Source of the DNA: Methanocorpusculum sp.
GTDB lineage: Archaea > Halobacteriota > Methanomicrobia > Methanomicrobiales > Methanocorpusculaceae
Assembly (NCBI GenBank): GCA_029986975.1
Contig: DALTWR010000043.1
Coordinates: forward strand, 1 to 7,303
DNA length: 7,303 nucleotides
Direction: 5' to 3'
Part shown: in pieces, positions 1-5,960 of the stretch
Layout: the number at the start of each line of letters is the position of its first letter
Position numbering within the stretch: position 1 is the stretch's first letter
Made by a program: the position numbers and the translations under genes
The notes under the pieces: generated by a model
Told to the model about the DNA's origin: nothing
Database searches by the model: none
The model's input: the letters and a program-made list of their open reading frames with translations, nothing else

Positions 1-1160
1 CCGTTTTTCGCAACCCAGAGTTCAGCAGATTCTGCAGCCTCTGCGACCAGCGCCTCAATATCCAGCTTTGCCTCCTCAGCAGAAATCAGCTCAGCATCAG
101 ACCGTGTTGCAGGCTTTATGGGGACAGCTCTGCAGGATGTATCACCCGCAGACTCATGAAACGTCCCGATACGCCGTGAAATAGCAACAATCTCTTCCTT
201 ATCATACGTCAGAAGCGGACGCAGTATCGGCAAATCAGATGACGCAGTAATCACCCGCATATTCTGCAAAGTCTGACTTGCAACCTGTCCGATATTTTCG
301 CCTGTCACAACCGCCTCGAGCCGGTTCTTCTTTGCGATATACTCAGCAGTCCGAATCATAAACCGTTTGCAGAAAAGACAGGTATAATGTCTGTCACAGT
401 GCTCACGCATCGCAGATAAAAACGGCTCAACATTCACAATCCATAAAGGAAACGCACGCCCCGGACACCAGAGAGACAAAAGCCGGGCGTTATCCTTCGC
501 CAGATCTTTTGTGGCACTGCCGGCAAAACTTCCTGAATCGGCAAACACCCCGCTCATCGAAACCCCGCGGCGCATCATAAGCCATGCAGCAACCGGCGAA
601 TCAATACCTGCAGAAAGCAGAACCGCAGCCCGTCCTGCTGTACCAAGCGGAAGACCGCCCTGCCCTGCGATACGCTCATCATAGACAATCCCGCCGAACT
701 CACGAGCCTCAACAAAAATCTCATACTCGGGATTATCGAGGTCAACAACAAAATCAGGAATCACATCCCAGATTCTATCCGCAACAAACGCCGCAAGCTG
801 CTGACTGGTAAACCCTTCAACAAACTGCCGGCGTGCGCGCACAGCAAACCGCATCCCTGCACGGAGATGCTCTTTCGCAAGAGACACTGCAGCATTCGCA
901 ATCGACTCCGGCGTATTTTCTGAAAGCAGACATTTTGCAACATCTACCGCACCAAACACTCTCGATGCTGCATCTGCGATTCTCTCTGCATCCCCGTAAA
1001 TAAGGATTCTTCCGCGGAATACTTCGATTTTGCCGGGAATCTCTGCCGCCTCTAAAGCAGACTTCAGATTTGTTATAAGCGTTTTTATGAACTGACGCTT
1101 GACCGGCTCCGACTTAAGCCAGAGTTCACCGACACGTATCATTACTGCCTGTTTATCCAT
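1..1160 (-). CDS. thiI: ThiI, tRNA 4-thiouridine synthase (3' end beyond window)
   Basis: ThiI adenylates U8 of tRNA and replaces the oxygen with sulfur to make 4-thiouridine in the cytoplasm. About 386 residues are visible. The N-terminal ferredoxin-like motif GELWLKSEPVKRQF (residues 11-24) is followed by a THUMP-like region to about residue 165 and a PP-loop domain with LLSAGIDSPVAAW (181-193). CLFC (Cys261, Cys264) and a later Cys343 match the three cysteines that hold an Fe-S cluster in archaeal ThiI of the Methanococcus maripaludis type. No rhodanese domain is seen, as usual in archaea. I chose the ATG at 1160, overlapping larE by 19 nt, because GGAGGTG (1171-1165) lies just upstream and the six extra residues complete the first beta strand; the other candidate is the ATG at 1142, which overlaps the larE stop by one base (TAATG). 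The PP-loop has Ala where Gly is usual (SAGIDS for SGGIDS). The gene is last in the visible operon. Confidence 0.93.
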   Translation of the reverse strand, partial: MDKQAVMIRVGELWLKSEPVKRQFIKTLITNLKSALEAAEIPGKIEVFRGRILIYGDAERIADAASRVFGAVDVAKCLLSENTPESIANAAVSLAKEHLRAGMRFAVRARRQFVEGFTSQQLAAFVADRIWDVIPDFVVDLDNPEYEIFVEAREFGGIVYDERIAGQGGLPLGTAGRAAVLLSAGIDSPVAAWLMMRRGVSMSGVFADSGSFAGSATKDLAKDNARLLSLWCPGRAFPLWIVNVEPFLSAMREHCDRHYTCLFCKRFMIRTAEYIAKKNRLEAVVTGENIGQVASQTLQNMRVITASSDLPILRPLLTYDKEEIVAISRRIGTFHESAGDTSCRAVPIKPATRSDAELISAEEAKLDIEALVAEAAESAELWVAKN

Positions 1161-1885
1161 TCTGCACCTCCGCAAATATATTTTTCAACGGACACGTTTT
1201 CTATCCCTATGATTGTAAGTTTCTCTTCAAAAAACTTTACTGAATACCGCGAAACATCATCTGTCTCGACAACTGCCTCGTGCGGACTTTTCAGCCGGAC
1301 ACGAAGAATCCCTGACACACCTGCGTCGCGAAGAAGGCGCTCAGCACGTTCAACAAGTGATAAGAGTTCTTTTGTAAGCGGTGTGCCGCATGGAATTCGC
1401 GTTGCAAGACATGCCGATGGAGGCAGTGTTGGAATCCCGAAAGCTTCTGCTGCATCACAAATCTCCTTTTTTGAAACCGAAAGTAGCGGACTTTTTACCC
1501 CTGCCTCCTGCAGTGCCAAAAGGCCGGGGCGGATTCCGTCATCCGCATTCGTCCCTTCAAATACTGCAGAAAGCCCGCGTTTTTTCGCAAACGCAGCAAG
1601 TTCATCTGCCATCCGTTTTTTACAGAGATAACAGCGGTTTTTTGGATTCTGTGCAATTTCTGCATCATCCAATAAAGAGATGCGAAGAACATGAAACAAA
1701 ACTCCCTCACGTTTTGCTGCGGCTTCTGCTCCGCGAAGGTCTGATTCTGCGGTAAACTCTGATGCCACACACGCAGCTTCAATGCGGATACCTGCCTCTT
1801 TTGCCAGATGGAGAAGAACTGAACTGTCAACGCCGCCGGATATGGCAACCAGTGCCGAGGTGACGCCCTCGAAATCCGGATTCAT
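1142..1885 (-). CDS. larE: LarE-like ATP-dependent sulfur transferase (PP-loop)
   Basis: This 247-residue PP-loop ATP pyrophosphatase has the ATP-binding SGGVDSS at residues 16-22, the LarE signature NPKNRCYLCK at 80-89, GTNADD at 111-116 followed by RPGL, and PSACLATRIP at 156-165. LarE transfers sulfur to the nickel-pincer cofactor precursor of lactate racemase. Cys85, Cys88 and Cys159 form the three-cysteine pattern of LarE homologues that use an Fe-S cluster and act catalytically, unlike the sacrificial single-cysteine Lactobacillus enzyme. The ATG directly follows the cca TAG stop in the same frame; GAGGG at 1901-1897 may be the ribosome binding site. No larA, larB or larC lies in the window, and the neighbours are tRNA enzymes, so a tRNA-thiolation or general sulfur-insertion role is possible. 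Family call is firm; substrate is uncertain. Confidence 0.85.
   Translation of the reverse strand: MNPDFEGVTSALVAISGGVDSSVLLHLAKEAGIRIEAACVASEFTAESDLRGAEAAAKREGVLFHVLRISLLDDAEIAQNPKNRCYLCKKRMADELAAFAKKRGLSAVFEGTNADDGIRPGLLALQEAGVKSPLLSVSKKEICDAAEAFGIPTLPPSACLATRIPCGTPLTKELLSLVERAERLLRDAGVSGILRVRLKSPHEAVVETDDVSRYSVKFFEEKLTIIGIENVSVEKYICGGAEWINRQ
1165..1171 (-). promoter_or_regulatory. Shine-Dalgarno site for thiI
   Basis: GGAGGTG on the minus strand, inside the last codons of larE, lies 4 nt before the ATG at 1160. It favours that start over the downstream ATG at 1142, which has only a weak AGG nearby. Confidence 0.7.
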
Positions 1886-2401
1886 CTATGAATCTGCCCT
1901 CATCTTCCGGATAGATGCAGATGTTTTGGCAAAATATTCTGCAAGGAATAGTGCAAACTCATCCATCCAGACAGATTCCCCAAAATAAACCTCATATCCT
2001 TCTTCGAGGGAAACTCTGACATGTTTTCCAAGAGAGCCGGAGAGAATCTTTTTGGAATCAGTGAAGAAATCAGATGCATGCACATACTTTCTTGGAACTT
2101 CCGTGTACCATCTCCCCTCAGAAATCCACGGACCTGCAAACCCGTTTTCCGATGCGTACTTTGCGGTGAACTTTTCAGCGTTTTCTAAAACCCACACCGG
2201 AGGACCTTCACGAATAGAAAACGCAGGCAAAGTCTCTGCAGCAAGTTCAAAGAGGAGAATTGAGTGTTCTGCCCCCATCGAAAAACCTGAACGGATAACC
2301 GTAAAGTCTGCCTCGGAAAGCATGGAAGATATCGACTCTTCTGTTTTTCGAAGCTGCGGAACAACGGTTTCTGCAATGAAGTCAGGGGTTTTGAAAACCA
2401 T
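1886..2401 (-). CDS. cca: CCA-adding enzyme, C-terminal part (frameshifted from N-terminal part)
   Basis: These 171 residues read as the C-terminal (body and tail) region of an archaeal class I CCA-adding enzyme. The start VFKTPDFIAETVVPQLRK matches the family block that follows the RGT motif ending the upstream frame. Later WYTEVPRKYVHASDFF resembles the tail region. The fragment lacks the nucleotidyltransferase core and cannot work alone. The ATG at 2401 has no convincing Shine-Dalgarno sequence; upstream lies a T-run. It is therefore probably the second half of one 462-residue protein rather than an independent gene. It ends with TAG, immediately followed by the larE ATG. Confidence 0.8.
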   Translation of the reverse strand: MVFKTPDFIAETVVPQLRKTEESISSMLSEADFTVIRSGFSMGAEHSILLFELAAETLPAFSIREGPPVWVLENAEKFTAKYASENGFAGPWISEGRWYTEVPRKYVHASDFFTDSKKILSGSLGKHVRVSLEEGYEVYFGESVWMDEFALFLAEYFAKTSASIRKMRADS

Positions 2402-3275
2402 TGAAAAAAACGGATGTTCCGCGGCTTTTTATGATGCTGCAGAATTCATCTCTCGAAAGAGTCTCTTTCGGTTCTGCAGTGAAATACTGCATTGACGGAT
2501 GCTGCAGATAGTCGCGTGCTAAGACGATGAACTCAGCAAACTTTGTCATCGTAACAGCGGCTGCAACATTGCGGTCTTTATCTGTGGGGTCAATGACAAT
2601 AAAGGGTTCTGCAAATAATTTTGCCGCGGACTTTTTATCCGGATAAAATCCCTCGATATCAATTACCGTATGCGGACGGAAAAGAGAAGCAGCTTCAAGT
2701 ACGCCGGAAAATCCGCCGAAGGCAAGGGTTAACAGCTCACACAGATAGCCGGAAAAACCTCCTGTCATATGGTCAGAGCCGTAAACTCCTCCTGCTTTGC
2801 AGAACTGTTTGAGAAGAAGAACATCCTCACGCAGCGGCTCTATTTTACCCTTCAGATAGCGGGTATGAAACGGCGTGCGGTCAACAGCAGATTTCATCTC
2901 GGCGGTTGAGTTTACCAGATAGCAGGGAACTAAATCAACGTCAAACCCGTCAATTACCGCATTCAGATACGGATGTTCTGCATACATCTCCTCTGCGGTT
3001 CCGCCGAAGCGTTCGACAACAGCATAAGCAGCAGCAAGCCCTCTTTCGCGCAGTTCTTCGCGGGAGATATCAGGCGGAAACTGCATGAAGATATCAATGT
3101 CCTTATCTCCTTTAACCCATGTTCCGCGGGCAACAGAACCTGTCATCATGGCAGGAACCTCTGCAGCATCCGCTACTGCTGAGATGAGTTTTTGTCCCAT
3201 CTCTGCTGCGGCGTCCTCTTCCTCCTTTGAGGGAAGAATTCTCTTCAGAACTGCTGTTTCGTACTCGTTTCTCAT
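2382..3275 (-). CDS. cca: CCA-adding enzyme, N-terminal catalytic part (premature stop by frameshift)
   Basis: The class I CCA-adding enzyme builds or repairs the 3'-CCA end of tRNA from CTP and ATP. This 297-residue frame contains the nucleotidyltransferase motif TGSVARGTW (residues 45-53) and GDKDIDIF (56-63), with carboxylates Asp59 and Asp61, and a third in VDLVPCY (Asp114). These match the catalytic triad of archaeal CCA enzymes such as that of Archaeoglobus. The central domain continues to SRGTSVFF, after which the frame runs into TGA at 2384-2382. Removing one T from the 7-T run (2404-2410) joins it to the downstream frame and gives 462 residues, close to the usual 440-460. The ATG overlaps the thpR stop by ATGA. 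Catalytic residues are intact, so only the frame break is odd. Confidence 0.9.
   Translation of the reverse strand: MRNEYETAVLKRILPSKEEEDAAAEMGQKLISAVADAAEVPAMMTGSVARGTWVKGDKDIDIFMQFPPDISREELRERGLAAAYAVVERFGGTAEEMYAEHPYLNAVIDGFDVDLVPCYLVNSTAEMKSAVDRTPFHTRYLKGKIEPLREDVLLLKQFCKAGGVYGSDHMTGGFSGYLCELLTLAFGGFSGVLEAASLFRPHTVIDIEGFYPDKKSAAKLFAEPFIVIDPTDKDRNVAAAVTMTKFAEFIVLARDYLQHPSMQYFTAEPKETLSRDEFCSIIKSRGTSVFFNGFQNP
2404..2410 (-). other. Probable frameshift site in cca (7-T run)
   Basis: On the minus strand the two cca frames meet at a run of seven T, G-TTTTTTT-C. With six T the codons would read GTT TTT TCA ATG GTT TTC, giving V-F-S-M-V-F-K-T-P-D and a continuous 462-residue CCA enzyme. Both total length and family order fit. 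Possible causes are a true 1-nt insertion, a homopolymer sequencing error, or transcriptional or ribosomal slippage. Confidence 0.75.
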
Positions 3276-3697
3276 AACTCTATCCGGTAAATGGTACTAT
3301 ATATTGGTCCTTTAGGCGTTAATACACTCTTCTTTATGAGGAGTTCATGAATGCCGCAGCTTCCGAACTCGCAATCTCGTAATGCTGCTGTTTTTTGCGC
3401 CAGTAAGGGAGAGCTTTCTTTCACACGGGCTATCGTGATATGCGGAGAAAATGATTTCTCCTCGCGGGGAAATCCAAGACGCGACAGACGCTTGTCAATT
3501 TCGGCGGCAAGGTTTGCCGATGCTCCGCCGTCATGCACCTCAGCTTTTACGACACGCGCCGGACGGCCGAAGGTACTCACCTTTGATGCCGTCAGGGTGT
3601 ATGGTGCCTGTATTTTGCCGATGTCAGTGAGGGCTGAGTGGATTTTTGGTAATGATGACTCAGGAATCTCTCCAAGAAACTTCAGCGTGATATGCAT
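3272..3697 (-). CDS. thpR: ThpR/LigT-like 2H phosphoesterase, C-terminal part with both HxTx motifs
   Basis: RNA 2',3'-cyclic phosphodiesterase (2'-5' RNA ligase-like, 2H family). The 141-residue frame from the ATG at 3697 holds both catalytic motifs, HITL (fragment His2) and HITI (His86), plus the C-terminal strand YSTIYRIEL. The normal first 38 residues, with the beta strand RVFIAVEP, are encoded just upstream in another frame. A 23-bp tandem duplication separates the two. Without it the gene encodes 179 residues, the usual family size. The ATG overlaps the stop of the N-terminal piece (TGATG), so coupled reinitiation could make this fragment. The stop overlaps the cca start (ATGA). ThpR next to CCA enzyme fits a role in RNA end processing. 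Fragment activity is unknown; loss of the first strand makes it doubtful. Confidence 0.85.
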   Translation of the reverse strand: MHITLKFLGEIPESSLPKIHSALTDIGKIQAPYTLTASKVSTFGRPARVVKAEVHDGGASANLAAEIDKRLSRLGFPREEKSFSPHITIARVKESSPLLAQKTAALRDCEFGSCGIHELLIKKSVLTPKGPIYSTIYRIEL

Positions 3698-3726
3698 CAA
3701 ATCTTCAGCGTGATATGCATCAAATC
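3681..3726 (-). repeat. 23-bp perfect tandem duplication in thpR
   Basis: Bases 3681-3703 and 3704-3726 are identical, two adjacent 23-bp copies. Because 23 is not a multiple of three, the second copy shifts the thpR frame. Each copy encodes the DLMHITLK region around the first HxTx motif. Deleting one copy restores a continuous 179-codon gene. Confidence 0.97.
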
Positions 3727-3834
3727 TGAAGATACTAAAGAAAGTCTTCCAGCCCCCGTTAATGAAGAACCGGCTGCTGCGATATTTTTCCGTATTTCTG
3801 CAGATGGCTCTACTGCGATAAAAACCCGGACCAC
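3697..3834 (-). pseudogene. thpR: ThpR N-terminal piece, truncated by 23-bp duplication
   Basis: A 45-residue frame starts at GTG (3834), 7 nt after a good ribosome binding site AGGTGA (3847-3842). It reads VVRVFIAVEPSAEIRK at its start and SSDLMHITLK near its end, which is the true N-terminus and first HxTx motif of a ThpR protein. It stops at TGA (3699-3697), created by the tandem duplication that shifts the frame. The next ATG overlaps this TGA. This reading shows that the real thpR start is 3834, not the internal TTG or ATG near 3700. Confidence 0.82.
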
Positions 3835-3841
3835 GTTGTAT

Positions 3842-3847
3842 TCACCT
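3842..3847 (-). promoter_or_regulatory. Shine-Dalgarno site for thpR
   Basis: AGGTGA on the minus strand lies 7 nt before the GTG at 3834. It fixes GTG as the start of the undisrupted thpR frame. Confidence 0.7.
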
Positions 3848-3866
3848 GAGAATATTATTTGACTGT

Positions 3867-3880
3867 AATCCTATAGGATT
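3867..3880 (-). promoter_or_regulatory. 14-bp palindrome with TATA core upstream of thpR
   Basis: AATCCTATAGGATT is a perfect palindrome 32 nt before the thpR GTG, with CGCAAAA just upstream on the minus strand. The A/T-rich centre and distance could fit an archaeal TATA/BRE promoter element for the thpR-cca-larE-thiI operon, or an operator for a dimeric regulator. The rest of 3835-3931 shows no gene. Confidence 0.4.
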
Positions 3881-3931
3881 TTTGCGGAAGAGAAGAGAAA
3901 AGTAAACCAATCAAAAAAGACACAATCACCC

Positions 3932-3962
3932 AAAACAGAAAAAGGGGTAAACCCCTTTTCTG
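3932..3962 (-). terminator. Hairpin terminator after mtrH
   Basis: On the minus strand, CAGAAAAGGGG and CCCCTTTTTCTG pair around a TTTA loop with one bulged base, followed by TTTT and, after a spacer, TTTTTT. It lies 27 nt past the mtrH stop and probably ends the mtr transcript, separating it from the tRNA operon. Confidence 0.75.
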
Positions 3963-3988
3963 CAGTATTTATTACTCCATTCTTAAGT

Positions 3989-5011
3989 TTAGATAAGCTT
4001 GTCAATCGGACCGTCGGTAACTCCCGGAGTTCCGCCGAAGTCCTTGAATGCTTCTGCTAAGACAATATCACAGAATGCGGATGCAGTTGCTGCGCCTTCC
4101 ATGTTCTCGATCGGACCGTACATGATAAGGTCAGCACCGAGAGTCATTGCCATGATGTTACATCCGATATCCGGTGCGGACCATGCGGTCTGGCGGATAC
4201 CGTCGATGCCGCCGAAGTGGTGGTGGCACATCTGTTCTGCGAGGAGCGGTAACTCCTTGTATCTGTCGGATAAGACGTTCTTTCTCCAGCGTTTCAGCCA
4301 GGTCCAGGAAACAGTCATGTTGTGGTATGCACCACCAGTCGGTAAACCGTGGATTGCTTTGCATGCGAGAATTTCACGCATTGAACCGAATGCACCAAGT
4401 CCGAGCGGGGTTGCTGCAGAGTCGAGAATCGGGCGGGTGATACCGCATTCTTCTGCAATCTGAAGCATACCCTTCTCCTGACCAGCAACACCGCCGTCGA
4501 CTAATGCCTTTTCACGGCCTGCGATAGTCGGGTCTCCCGGGTTGAATGCAAGGACAATTGCGGAGTTAACATCGGACTCTTTGAGTGCCTGGATGTTTTC
4601 CGGAAGGATAGAACCATTGATAGAGTTGTAGATGGCTCTGTCTGCAAGACCAACCTCAGTAACGTATTTGGTTGCGTGGACAAGTGCTTCCGGTGCGGAA
4701 GAGTCCATAAGGAATGCAGTCTTGTTGTCGATGGAGTCGAACCAGTTGAAGTAGGACTCGAATGCTTCTCCGTGTTCTGCTAAGATCTGCAGGAAGAATT
4801 TGTTACCGGTAATGTCGGTAAGTTCCTGGCAGCGGTTCCAGAGAGCTTCTGCTTTTGCTTTGTCAATCTCACCAGTCTTGTCGTTTAAGACAATCTCGTG
4901 TTTGTTATAGAAGATTGACGGGGACATGACACGCGGATATTCTCCGGGCTGACCGCCAATCTTAGTTCCGTTAAAGTCAAAGACCTGTTGTTCTTTTTCA
5001 AACTTGAACAT
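3989..5011 (-). CDS. mtrH: MtrH, methyl-H4MPT:corrinoid methyltransferase subunit
   Basis: MtrH is the peripheral subunit that moves the methyl group from methyl-tetrahydromethanopterin (or sarcinapterin) to the Co(I) corrinoid on MtrA; other subunits then pass it to coenzyme M while pumping sodium. The 340 residues open with a typical MFKFEKEQ, then GTKIGGQPGEYP (residues 15-26), DRAIYNS (124-130), LAFNPGDP (154-161), DSAATPLGLGA (197-207) and YGPIEN (298-303), in the order expected of this TIM-barrel family. It is about 25-30 residues longer than the Methanothermobacter protein as I recall it; the extra part appears to lie near 245-276 and includes QMCHHHFGGIDGIR. A strong GAGGTG (5022-5017) precedes the ATG, 13 nt after the fusion gene stop. 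Last gene of the mtr operon. Confidence 0.97.
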   Translation of the reverse strand: MFKFEKEQQVFDFNGTKIGGQPGEYPRVMSPSIFYNKHEIVLNDKTGEIDKAKAEALWNRCQELTDITGNKFFLQILAEHGEAFESYFNWFDSIDNKTAFLMDSSAPEALVHATKYVTEVGLADRAIYNSINGSILPENIQALKESDVNSAIVLAFNPGDPTIAGREKALVDGGVAGQEKGMLQIAEECGITRPILDSAATPLGLGAFGSMREILACKAIHGLPTGGAYHNMTVSWTWLKRWRKNVLSDRYKELPLLAEQMCHHHFGGIDGIRQTAWSAPDIGCNIMAMTLGADLIMYGPIENMEGAATASAFCDIVLAEAFKDFGGTPGVTDGPIDKLI

Positions 5012-5016
5012 ATTGG

Positions 5017-5022
5017 CACCTC
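5017..5022 (-). promoter_or_regulatory. Shine-Dalgarno site for mtrH
   Basis: GAGGTG in the 13-nt gap between the fusion gene stop and the mtrH ATG (5011), spaced 5 nt. It supports that start. Confidence 0.75.
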
Positions 5023-5024
5023 AA

Positions 5025-5762
5025 TTAGATGAATAAGCCGTACATCCAGTATGCAATAATCAGGAATGCAATAATTCCTGCTACGAGACCGTAGAGAATA
5101 CCGATGTCACGACCAAGTTTTCTACCTACACGCATCGCAACTTCTGCGTCTGTAAACTCAATCTTCTTTTCGACTGCGTCTAAGCGTTTTTCAATTTCCA
5201 GAATCTGCGGGTTGGATGTAGCGACTGTGTTTGCATCGTTTCCGCCCTCGTCGCCTTCAGAAATCTGGACGACAATCGGGTCTGCACCGAATGCTCCCGG
5301 GTCTTTTGCTTTGAGCTCGTTAATCTTGGCGCCGATGACACCGAGGTCTTCGGTTTCCATGATGTTGACGAGTTCAACCTGCTCCTGGAAGCGTTTGATG
5401 TGTTCAGCAGTCAGGTTCTCAAGGAACGGGATAGCTCCTTTAGAGCCGACAATCTTTCCGCCCTCAACACCGTTCTTGTGCATGGACTCAATGGACTGAC
5501 CGGATAAGTGTCCCTTAACTTCAGTACCACAGAGGAGAACAAAGCGGATGTTCGGGTTGGAAATGATGTTTGCAACAATCTTTTCGATACCAAGGTTCTC
5601 AGTCTTACAGGAACCTGCAAGTGCTGCGCCAGCTGCACAGATGCCTGCTTCATCAAGGTGAGATCCCATAGTGATGACTGCAACCGGGCTGTTTGCATCG
5701 CCGGTGTGGTAGTCACCCTGGATAATCGGCCATCCTGCTGCCGGGGATTTCTTGTCTGCCAT
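5025..5762 (-). CDS. MtrA'-MtrG fusion: second corrinoid domain joined to MtrG
   Basis: This 245-residue protein has two parts. Residues 1-171 are a copy of the MtrA cytosolic corrinoid-binding domain, differing from the neighbouring MtrA only at residue 2 (Ala for Val), and keep EVKGHLSGQ with His85, matching the proposed lower cobalt ligand His84 of characterised MtrA. Residues about 187-245 are Mtr[21 protein letters not shown], then [16 protein letters not shown] and one membrane helix (about 223-243). A Gly/Asp/Asn/Thr-rich linker joins them. The gene sits where mtrG belongs, between mtrF and mtrH, and I see no separate mtrG. No ATG, GTG or TTG occurs in frame in the linker, so separate MtrG would need proteolysis. 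The ATG overlaps the mtrF stop (TAATG) and has a strong AGGAGGTG. Domain calls are firm; function of the extra corrinoid domain is unknown. Confidence 0.95.
   Translation of the reverse strand: MADKKSPAAGWPIIQGDYHTGDANSPVAVITMGSHLDEAGICAAGAALAGSCKTENLGIEKIVANIISNPNIRFVLLCGTEVKGHLSGQSIESMHKNGVEGGKIVGSKGAIPFLENLTAEHIKRFQEQVELVNIMETEDLGVIGAKINELKAKDPGAFGADPIVVQISEGDEGGNDANTVATSNPQILEIEKRLDAVEKKIEFTDAEVAMRVGRKLGRDIGILYGLVAGIIAFLIIAYWMYGLFI
5287..5720 (-). repeat. 434-bp identical direct repeat, copy in the fusion gene
   Basis: Identical to 6226-6659 at a constant offset of 939 bp, with no mismatch over 434 bp. The homology continues on both sides but with mismatches: 5286, 5280, 5271, 5268 and 5259 on one side and 5721, 5745, 5754 and 5758 on the other. 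It encodes about residues 15-158 of the MtrA domain. Confidence 0.97.
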
Positions 5763-5959
5763 TAGAAGACACCTCCTAAGATAACCACCGGGATGAGGAC
5801 AAAGGCAAGAGCTACAATGATACCAATGGCAAGTCCGATAAGTCCGTTTCCGGAGATAGCAGACATTACTTTGTTGGTTCTTGCAAGAATCTGGCTTTTA
5901 TATCTGATGTCATCCATCATTTTGTTGATGGCTGCCATTCTAATAGATGGTGCTGCCAT
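5762..5959 (-). CDS. mtrF: MtrF, small membrane subunit of Mtr
   Basis: This 65-residue subunit has an N-terminal cytosolic amphipathic part with [14 protein letters not shown] (residues 14-27), similar to the DIKYRNQLIGR-type motif of MtrF, then one membrane helix (about 39-62). In the Mtr complex MtrF is one of the single-helix anchors that, with MtrA, MtrB and MtrG, form the membrane stalk. I chose the ATG at 5959, one base after the mtrA stop, with AGGT a few bases upstream; a longer in-frame start inside mtrA would add residues atypical for the family. The stop overlaps the next ATG (TAATG). Position after mtrA matches the canonical operon order. Confidence 0.92.
   Translation of the reverse strand: MAAPSIRMAAINKMMDDIRYKSQILARTNKVMSAISGNGLIGLAIGIIVALAFVLIPVVILGGVF
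5770..5777 (-). promoter_or_regulatory. Strong Shine-Dalgarno site for the MtrA'-MtrG gene
   Basis: AGGAGGTG, embedded in the final Gly-Gly-Val codons of mtrF, lies 7 nt before the ATG at 5762. It is a much better site than the GGGGG stretch before the other mtrA (6713-6709). Confidence 0.75.
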
Positions 5960-5960
5960 T

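Noticed and set aside
761..943. Short minus-strand frame of 60 codons within thiI
   Set aside because: It is out of frame with thiI, which is continuous from 1160 to the window edge with clear motifs.
2052..2495. Plus-strand open frame of 147 codons
   Set aside because: It lies opposite cca, has no recognisable domain, and shadows a well-supported gene.
3698..3700. TTG as the start of ThpR
   Set aside because: The true N-terminus with a strong ribosome binding site lies upstream at 3834; TTG is just the Leu codon inside the duplicated unit.
3999..4463. Plus-strand open frame of 154 codons opposite mtrH
   Set aside because: It mirrors mtrH codon bias on the other strand and shows no family resemblance.
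5190..5260. Internal start giving a separate MtrG
   Set aside because: No in-frame ATG, GTG or TTG is present in the linker; the only nearby ATG is out of frame.
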